Positions 58,638 through 64,000 of a DNA stretch of 64,000 nt are shown piece by piece; position 1 is the first letter of the stretch, and the number at the start of each line of letters is the position of its first letter. The notes beneath the pieces were generated by a model. It was not told where the DNA came from. It was given only the letters and a program-made list of their open reading frames with translations, and made no database searches. Where the stretch lies: contig JAFMOC010000051.1 in the NCBI GenBank assembly GCA_019802505.1, forward strand, positions 2,759,369 through 2,823,368. The letters run 5' to 3'. The position numbers were made by a program, and so were the translations under genes. This DNA is from Corydoras sp. C115 (Eukaryota > Chordata > Actinopteri > Siluriformes > Callichthyidae).

Positions 58638-59207
58638 TAGAAGCATGTGTACTAGTCAGACCTAATCTGAGCTCAGGGATAATTGAATTGAAGTCTCTGT
58701 GATGGTGGAAGCGATTATTATTAGTAACCTGCGCAACATGAACCCGTGCATGCACATGGCTTACGAAAAGCCAGCGACGGAAAATATAACGGAAGATAGA
58801 AGAATGAAATGTAAGAAAAGAAACCCGATTAATTGAGACGAGTGCAGAGTCACCACACATGATAATCGGTCCACAGCTGCGGAAATCCAAAATAATTGGA
58901 ATAGTTAATGCAGCATGTTAAGTTCTGTTTATGAAGAACATGAACGAAAAACCACAGCTGGAGCCCGAAGAGAGGACAGACTGACTGAGGAACGAGAGGC
59001 ACACTGCTGCCTTTATCCATCACAGCAACAGTAGAGTCAATCCTGGCTGTCTGTGAACTCATGCATACAGAAGGGGTGTGTTACACCACCATCGACGCTG
59101 CACACCATCAGCTACTTGACTGCCGTCATGTTTTTTGTTGGAGGCAAGTGAATGCGCTTGTCCTTCCTGACTGACAGTGTTAAGTGAGGAGACATGTCTA
59201 TATATTT
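58638..59207. other. Unique intronic DNA
   Basis: Complex sequence without a recognised repeat; no exon. Confidence 0.4.
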
Positions 59208-59543
59208 CCATCCATCCATCCATCGTCTTCCGATTCCGGGGGGGGTTCCCCATGCCCATCCAGGGGAGAATGTTTCAGGCGTTGGGCAGATACACCCAGG
59301 TCAGAACGCCAATCTATCACTGGACACACACTCACTCACACAAACACACTCTATATGGGGCAATTTGGAGAACGCAATTGGCCTTGATCCATGTTGTTGG
59401 ACTGTGGGAGGAAAACGGACAACCCGGAGAAAACTTACGGGGACACGGGGAGGACATGGAAACTCCACCCAGATTGGGATTCGAGCTGAGAATCCCTAGC
59501 GCTGAGAGGAGAACATGCTAACCATTAAGCCACGTGCCACCCT
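59208..59543 (-). mobile_element. SINE-1 copy
   Basis: Reverse full-length copy with (GATG)-type tail. Head 'ccattaagccacgtgccaccc' degraded. TA patch follows. Confidence 0.9.
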
Positions 59544-59591
59544 ATATATATATATATACACACACATAGATAGACAGATAGATAGATAGAT

Positions 59592-59899
59592 ATTCATTCA
59601 TTCATTATCTCCCGCTTTATCCTCTATTAGGGTCGCGGTGGGGTTCCCCATGCCCATCCAGGGGAGAACATCTCGAGCGCTGGGCAGATACACCCAGATG
59701 TGTGCCCAGCCAATCCATCGCTGGGCACACACTCACTCACACAGACACACTTTATATGGGGCAATTTTGAGAATTCAATTGACTTGATCCATGTTTTTTG
59801 GACTGTGGGAGGAAACCGGAGAACCCGGAGGAAACCCTCGCAGACACGGGGAGAACATGGAAACTCCACCCAGATGGGGATTTGAACCGGGAATCTCCA
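59592..59899 (-). mobile_element. SINE-1 copy, head missing
   Basis: Reverse copy, (AATG) tail type. A small rearrangement, 'ccagatgtgtgcccagccaat', is at 59694. It stops at 'ccgggaatctcca', where a forward piece begins. Confidence 0.88.
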
Positions 59900-59968
59900 G
59901 TGATAGATTGGGACCCTGTCCTGGGTGTATTTGCCCAGCGCCCAAAACGTTCTCCCCTGGTTCCCCAT
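59900..59968 (+). mobile_element. SINE-1 forward fragment
   Basis: 'gtgatagattgggaccctgtc' to 'gttctcccctggttccccatg', fused to the reverse copy on its left. Confidence 0.8.
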
Positions 59969-60039
59969 GCCTATATATATATATATATATGAATAAATAT
60001 ACATAAATATGAATTCAAGGTTTGAATTCAAATTGCCTG

Positions 60040-60222
60040 CTTTAAATTGCCCCAATGAGGTGTGTGTGTGTTTGTATGTGTGTCAGTGAGTGTGTGTCCA
60101 ACAATAGATTGGCACCCTTTCCTTGGTGTATTTGCATAGCGCACAAAATGCTCTCCCCTGGATGTTCTAAAACCCCGTTGCGAGTCTAGCGTAGGATTAA
60201 GTGGAGGATAATAGCTGGATGG
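60040..60222 (+). mobile_element. SINE-1 3' part, old
   Basis: 'ttaaattgccccaatgagg' through 'aggattaagtggaggataat'. Diverged 5'-truncated copy. Confidence 0.75.
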
Positions 60223-60998
60223 AATCTTAACAATATTCCTCCTGCTATGATTCTGCTTGATTTTATTATTTATGAGGATTATTTTTAAATCACTGCATAT
60301 TAAGCATTGTATAGGCTTTTATAAAGTTACTCAGGGAACCAGGCTCGGTGAGAGATGAGCTATGGTGGGTCATGGTGATCCCACTTCCAGGAAAGGATTT
60401 GTGTTCTTTGTGTACACACACACACACACATACACACACACACAGCTGGCACTGAGTCAGCATGCAGTGTGTTTGAACAATCCATTAGTATGCACTTTCT
60501 CAGGGAAAAATGCTCCCAGCCGGTGATGGCACCGACATCCAACCTAATGTAATGCCTCCAATATCAACATTTATCTAATCAAGCCTCTAATTCACCCGGA
60601 GAGCTTTTCCGTCTTTGTGTAGCTATCAGGAAGGGGGCAGTTTGTGGCCGTTGATGTGCGTACGATGTTAGTCATACACCTTTCAGTTAAAGCTGGCTGC
60701 GTGGTTACAAGTTTAAAGCTTGAATAATTAACTTAGGCCGTGCTGTGTCATCGAGTAAGTGATTTGTATTTGCACACGGAAGCAAAACGCAGTATCATTT
60801 TACCGTGATGTAATGAAAATCAATGGGATGTGAACTTTAAAATGATTTATCTGAGCAAAATGAGTTGCCTTGAACAAATGACAGTGGAGGATTTTTCCTC
60901 ATTAACCGAGCCATTGATCAAACTGACGGCTATGTGTCTAATTTATTAGTTAATTGTATTTCTTTATTACAATAAATTAACATTGTTCTTTTTTCCGG
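60223..60998. other. Unique intronic block, possible conserved element
   Basis: (CA)n at 60414-60442. 60540-60910 is complex ('ctaatcaagcctctaattcac', 'ggcagtttgtggccgttgatg') and free of repeats, so it is a reasonable place to test for a conserved intronic enhancer. Confidence 0.35.
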
Positions 60999-61040
60999 AC
61001 AGTAAATTCTGCTCCCAATATAATGAGAGCATTAAAAAAG

Positions 61041-61386
61041 ATTCATTCATTCATTCATTCATTATCTCCCGCTTTATCCTCTATTAGGGTCGTGGTGGGG
61101 TTCCCCATGCCCATCCAGGGGAGAACGTTTCGGGCGCTGGGCAGATACACCCAGGACAGGGTGCCAATCTATCGCTGGACACACACTCACTCACACACAC
61201 ACTCTATATGGGGCAATTTGGAGAACTCAATTGACTTGATCCATGTTTTTGGACTGTGGAGGAAACCGGAGAACCCGGAGGAAACCCACAGGGACACGGG
61301 GAGAACATGGAAACTCCACCCAGATGGGGATTCGAACCGGGAATCCCTAGAGCTGAGAGGAGAACATGCTAACCACTAAGCCACCA
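61041..61386 (-). mobile_element. SINE-1 full-length copy
   Basis: Near-consensus reverse copy, (AATG) tail. It sits directly beside a direct repeat 'gagcattaaaaaagatt' that recurs at 61566-61582. Confidence 0.93.
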
Positions 61387-61659
61387 TTTTACCTGTTCTT
61401 ATTAAATAAATATAAAATCTGTCTTTAGCAACAGTGACAGTTTCTGACCACAGGTCATCACTCGGTCGATTCGACCCTGACGTTATAGTCTCGTTTTTAA
61501 ATGCAGGGTTGTTTCTTTGTAATATGTGTCTAATCCGGACAGTAACTTCGACACCCAATACAATGAGAGCATTAAAAAAGATTAATATTGGTTTATGTAA
61601 AAGTCTGGATGCTTTAACACATCATACATTAAATTAACAAAATGATCAGATCTCTAATT

Positions 61660-62022
61660 GTGGCTTAGTGTTTAGCATGTTCTCCTCTCAGCGCTAGGGA
61701 TTCCCGATTCAAATCCCAATCTGGGTGTTTTCATGTCCTCCCCGTGTCCATGTGGGTTTCCTCCGGGTTCTCCGGTTTCCTCCCACAGTCCAAAAACGTG
61801 GATCAATTTTTTTTTCAATTCAATTTTATTTATAAAGCACATTTAAAACCGCAGCGGACCAAAGTGCTCTACAGCAAAATAACAAATAATAAATGAGGAC
61901 AGCAGAATAAAAATCAAGGTCAATTGAATTCTCCAAATTGCCCCATATAGAGTGTGTCTGTATGAGTGAGTGTGTGCCCACTGATAGATTGGCGCCCTGT
62001 CCTGGGTGTATCTGCCCAGCAT
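61660..62022 (+). mobile_element. SINE-1 copy interrupted by another retroelement end
   Basis: Forward copy, 3'-truncated at 'tatctgcccagc'. It is split at 61807-61912 by a 106-bp T-led insert ('tttatttataaagcac', 'accaaagtgctctacag'), a LINE-like 3' end in reverse. ATCAA at 61802-61806 and 61913-61917 is duplicated. Confidence 0.88.
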
Positions 62023-62035
62023 TTGTTGTAATTAC

Positions 62036-62612
62036 AATAAGGCACAAAAGGACGGCATTATTGTGGATAAATCATGGGAATGATTGTTGATTGACTCGAG
62101 TGCAGTTACACACATTTCCAGTGATTTATTCACAATAATACACAACCTCGAGTTCTTATTGTTTTTATAAAACTGTTACAAACACACTATAAAAAAATGC
62201 AGGGGAGAACGTTTCGGGCGCTGGGCAGATACACCCCGGACAGGACACCAATCTATCTCTGGGCACACACTCACTCTTTTTTGGGGCAATTTGGAGAATT
62301 CAATTGACCTTGATCCATGTTTTTGGACTGTGGGAGGAAACCAGAGAACCTGGAGGAAACCCACGGGGACACGGGTAGAACATGGAAACTCCACCCAGAT
62401 TGGGATTCGATCCGGGAATCCCTATTGCTGAGAGGAGAACATGCCAACCACTAAGCCACCGTGCCGCCCCCTGGAACGACTCATTTTATAATAAAGCAAT
62501 AAAGCACAAGAGGGCGTGCATTATTGTGATTAAATTACACCTGTTTCCATTCACAATAATGCACAACCTCAAAAACAGTATTGCTTTTATAAAATGGTTA
62601 CAAACACACTGT
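62036..62612. repeat. Two copies of a small inverted-repeat element around a SINE
   Basis: 62036-62192 and 62483-62612 share 'gcattattgtg', 'cacaataatacacaacctc' / 'cacaataatgcacaacctc' and 'aaacacact'. Each is internally inverted (GCATTATTGTG / CACAATAATGC), MITE-like. The second lies 160 bp before a sulf2 exon. Confidence 0.75.
62198..62470 (-). mobile_element. SINE-1 copy, tail missing
   Basis: Reverse copy from 'caggggagaacgtttcggg' to 'ccaccgtgccgcccc', between the two small inverted-repeat elements. Confidence 0.9.
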
Positions 62613-62774
62613 GGTACATGATTATAAATAATTATTGTATATCACGCATTGAGACGAATGGGATGCTGTGCGTTATTGTCAGTAATGTCATGACCGGACA
62701 AACGGCTCGGCCAATCGGATTTGTTTGTTGAACAACAACCGGTTGTATAAAGTCTTTTAACTGTGTGCTTGCAG

Positions 62775-62926
62775 CATTCTTCGGGAAATACCTGAACGAG
62801 TACAATGGCAGCTACATCCCTCCCGGCTGGAAAGAGTGGGTGGGCATGGTGAAGAACTCCCGCTTTTACAACTACACCATCTGCAGGAACGGCGTCCGAG
62901 AGAAACATGGATATGAATATTCACAG
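62775..62926 (+). CDS. sulf2: sulf2 third exon in window
   Basis: Enters at phase 1 after gcttgcag and encodes A-F-F-G-K-Y-L-N-E-Y-N-G-S-Y-I-P-P-G-W, then NSRFYNYTICRNGVREKHG and Y-E-Y-S-Q. This matches the SULF2 segment after the catalytic motif; N-G-S and N-Y-T are potential N-glycosylation sites. It is 152 nt, the frame is open, and it ends in phase 0 at tcacag|gttagt (donor 62927). The remainder of the gene (rest of the sulfatase domain, basic hydrophilic domain, C-terminal domain) lies beyond the window. Confidence 0.95.
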
Positions 62927-62978
62927 GTTAGTGCTATTAGAATATACTCTCACATTATTCCACCTCCCTCCATACAGG

Positions 62979-63037
62979 ACCAGTCGAAAGTTTGGACACA
63001 CCTCCTTCTTGCTCCATTGTCTATATTCTCCACTTCA
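62979..63037 (+). mobile_element. Tc1-a terminus
   Basis: 'gaccagtcgaaagtttggacac' and 'gctccattgtctatattctcc' match the left end of the MITE at 1613. Only ~60 bp are left before a SINE-1. Confidence 0.75.
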
Positions 63038-63039
63038 TT

Positions 63040-63404
63040 CATTCAACCATTCATTATCTTCCACTTTATCCTCTATTAGAGTCGCGGTGGGGGGGTTCCC
63101 CATGCCCATCCAGGGGAGAACGTTTCGGGCGCTGGGCAGATAGACCCAGGACAGGGCGCCAATCTATCACTGGGCACACACTCGCTCACTCAGACACGCA
63201 CACATACACACTCTATATGGGGCAATTTGGAGAACTCAATTGACTTGATCCATGTTTTTGGACTGTGGGAGGAAACCAGAGAACCAGGAGGAAACCCACA
63301 CAGACACGGGGATAACATGGAAACTCCACCCAGTTTGGGATTCGAACCGGGAATCCCTAGAGCTGAGAGGAGAACATGCTAACCACTAAGCCACCGTGCC
63401 GCCC
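63040..63404 (-). mobile_element. SINE-1 full-length copy
   Basis: Reverse copy, mixed AATG/ACCATTC tail, ending 'ccaccgtgccgcccc' exactly where LINE-A sequence begins. Confidence 0.92.
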
Positions 63405-63890
63405 CAGATAACTATCAGGTTTGATAATTCTACAGTGTAGCTGGTTTTCTTCATAACTCCTGACTTGTGATGTTCTCATCTGTAAGTCCATCCATCCATC
63501 CATTATCTTCCGCTTTATCCTCTACTAGGGTCGCGGGGGGGTTCCCATGCCCATCCAGTGGAGAACATCTCGGGCGCTGGGCAGATACACCCAGGACAGG
63601 ACGCCAATCTATCACTGGGCACACACTCACTCACACACACACACTCTATATGGGGCAATTTGGAGAACTCAATCGACTTGAGCCATGTTTTTGGACTGTG
63701 GGAGGAAACCAGAGAACCAGGAGGAAACCCACAAAGACACAGGGAGAACATAGAAACTCCACCCAGATTGGGATTCGAACCTGGAATCCCTAGTGCTGAG
63801 AGGAGAACATGCTAACCACTAAGCCACCGTGCCCCATTTGTAAGTCGGTTTGGATGAAAGCATCTGCTAAATGTAATGTAAATGTGATGT
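63405..63890 (+). mobile_element. LINE-A 3' UTR split by a SINE-1
   Basis: 'gataactatcaggtttgataat' and 'ttcataactcctgacttgtga' parallel 50393-50460. After the SINE, 'gtaagtcggtttggatgaaag' and 'catctgctaaatgtaatg' complete the tail. Confidence 0.82.
63489..63835 (-). mobile_element. SINE-1 copy nested in LINE-A with target duplication
   Basis: Full-length reverse copy, (GATG) tail type. Flanks ATCTGTAAGTC (63478-63488) and ATTTGTAAGTC (63836-63846). Confidence 0.94.
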
Positions 63891-64000
63891 AGAACACGCT
63901 GAAGGCGTTTGTTTTAAAGCTTTTCTAGTAAACAGGTTGCCTTCAGCGACGACTGACATTTTAACATCTGTGTCTGTCTCTTTACACCTTTTATAAAAAT

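Overview
The window is animal nuclear DNA, almost certainly from a teleost fish. It holds spliced exons of one vertebrate gene, very dense SINEs, Tc1/mariner-type inverted-repeat elements, LINE 3' ends of kinds common in teleosts, and long (TA)n, (GT)n and (GATA)n microsatellites. An ostariophysan or catfish-like source is only a guess. Nothing bacterial, phage-like or CRISPR-like was seen.

The only protein-coding gene I can support is sulf2 (extracellular heparan-sulfate 6-O-endosulfatase 2) on the + strand. The exon with the start codon is 49664-49906 (ATG at 49744). The next exon, 55511-55752, carries the catalytic C-C-P-S-R motif, and a third is 62775-62926; the gene continues past the right edge. 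Splice sites and phases agree with one another. The middle exon, as written, has two separate one-base insertions that break the frame. The first 49.6 kb would be 5' flank or a 5'-UTR intron of sulf2. A purine-rich, CpG-containing block near 42.9-43.3 kb is a speculative promoter or leader exon.

Almost everything else is repeats. About 70 copies or pieces belong to one tRNA-headed SINE (here SINE-1, about 340 bp): an A box and B box in the head, a body with GTTTCCTCCCACAGTCC, a C-run, and a tail GGATAAAGCGGAAGATAATG followed by (GATG)n or (AATG)n. Many copies have perfect 10-14 bp target-site duplications. At several places two or three copies stand in tandem and the linker between them equals the outer target-site duplication, forming (target-SINE)n-target trains. 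Other families are three further tRNA-like SINE fragments, four kinds of LINE 3' end (A-D), two Tc1-like families (a, b), a long-inverted-repeat foldback element (FB) with (TA)n tracts, and a roughly 470-490 bp tandem triplication at 37.25-38.67 kb. Family names are working labels.

Region by region: 0-10 kb SINEs, one complete Tc1-a MITE, the GATA satellite with a 40-nt palindrome, the first SINE dimer; 10-25 kb more SINEs, Tc1-b remains and TA tracts; 25-36 kb SINEs with clear target duplications, nested LINE-D and FB; 36-43 kb the triplication, a three-SINE train and a scrambled SINE cluster; 43-49.6 kb mostly unique DNA with microsatellites; 49.6-64 kb the sulf2 exons and repeat-filled introns.
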